NCBI GenBank assembly: GCA_903884455.1
Contig: CAISEW010000031.1
Location: 31,751-95,750, forward strand
Length of the DNA: 64,000 nt
Direction: 5' to 3'
Origin: an uncultured Chloroflexota bacterium
GTDB taxonomy: Bacteria > Chloroflexota > Dehalococcoidia > GIF9 > AB-539-J10
The notes below the pieces were generated by a model, which saw nothing but the letters and a program-made list of their open reading frames with translations, was not told the DNA's origin and did no database searches. The position numbers and the translations under genes were made by a program. Shown in pieces: positions 63,907 to 64,000 of this stretch; the first letter of the stretch is position 1, and each line of letters begins with the position of its first letter.

Positions 63907-63935
63907 ATTATGGACTTTTGGGGGCAATTTGTCAA
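63907..63935 (-). promoter_or_regulatory. Promoter of the XRE-ImmA/IrrE operon
   Basis: On the minus strand TTGACA (63935-63930) and CATAAT (63912-63907) are 17 bases apart, about 40 bases before the first ATG. The last 65 bases of the window beyond it show nothing clear. Confidence 0.65.
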
Positions 63936-64000
63936 GTATGCGATTTCTCCTTTGCTCGTCCACACAAGACTTTAACCAATCCATATCCAAAGACACTAGC

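Overview
The window reads as a chromosomal segment of a bacterium, most likely an uncultured anaerobic Chloroflexota (Dehalococcoidia-like). This is inferred from gene content and protein character: an archaeal-style thiolase/HMG-CoA-synthase/DUF35 cluster, a four-subunit 2-oxoacid:ferredoxin oxidoreductase, Na+-pumping decarboxylase subunits, a bacterial F-type ATP synthase, and many short dispersed palindromic repeats. No rRNA or ribosomal protein gene is present to settle the taxonomy.

Left part (1-13 kb): an acyl-CoA block (MaoC-like fragment, thiolase, HMG-CoA-synthase-like/DUF35 fusion) diverges from an acyl-CoA ligase. It is followed by porCDAB, tRNA-Pro and tRNA-Arg, and an operon of Ca2+-type P-ATPase, a 46-aa OadG and OadB. 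Two tRNA-Ser genes one base apart are followed by a GIY-YIG gene that sits between copies of the tRNA 3' end.

13-37 kb is mostly housekeeping: a PpiC-type foldase, hom-thrC, flavin reductase-folE, a MacAB-like exporter behind an AbrB regulator, rsmG, a complete atp operon (atpI-B-E-F-H-A-G-D-C) with an extra 37-aa membrane miniprotein between atpE and atpF, pdxS, a SpoIIIAA/Ycf45-like ATPase, tmk, mnmA and rnhB. A 287-bp block (rsmG tail plus a 61-aa gene) is duplicated either side of the atp operon. A decayed tyrosine recombinase lies at 24.1-24.5 kb.

37-41 kb is unusual. Small genes of unknown function are punctuated by copies of a short repeat made of a recombinase-tail sequence, a TATAAT box and, in some copies, a second motif centred on CAGCCAGCGGATTT. 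The same parts recur at 52.3-54.3 kb, again among very small genes. The arrangement resembles a decayed gene-cassette system.

41-52 kb: DUF169, serS, lysS, speD-speE, a ferredoxin/HTH protein, plsY, a DegV protein, tmRNA with smpB, and comEA.

52-64 kb is accessory DNA: a repeat protein behind a structured leader, an AbrB-like/N6-methyltransferase/PIN operon, an HNH-like protein, a DNA methyltransferase fused to an Mrr-like nuclease domain, a DDE transposase, a zinc-ribbon gene with a palindromic promoter, and an XRE-ImmA/IrrE regulator coupled to an unknown partner.
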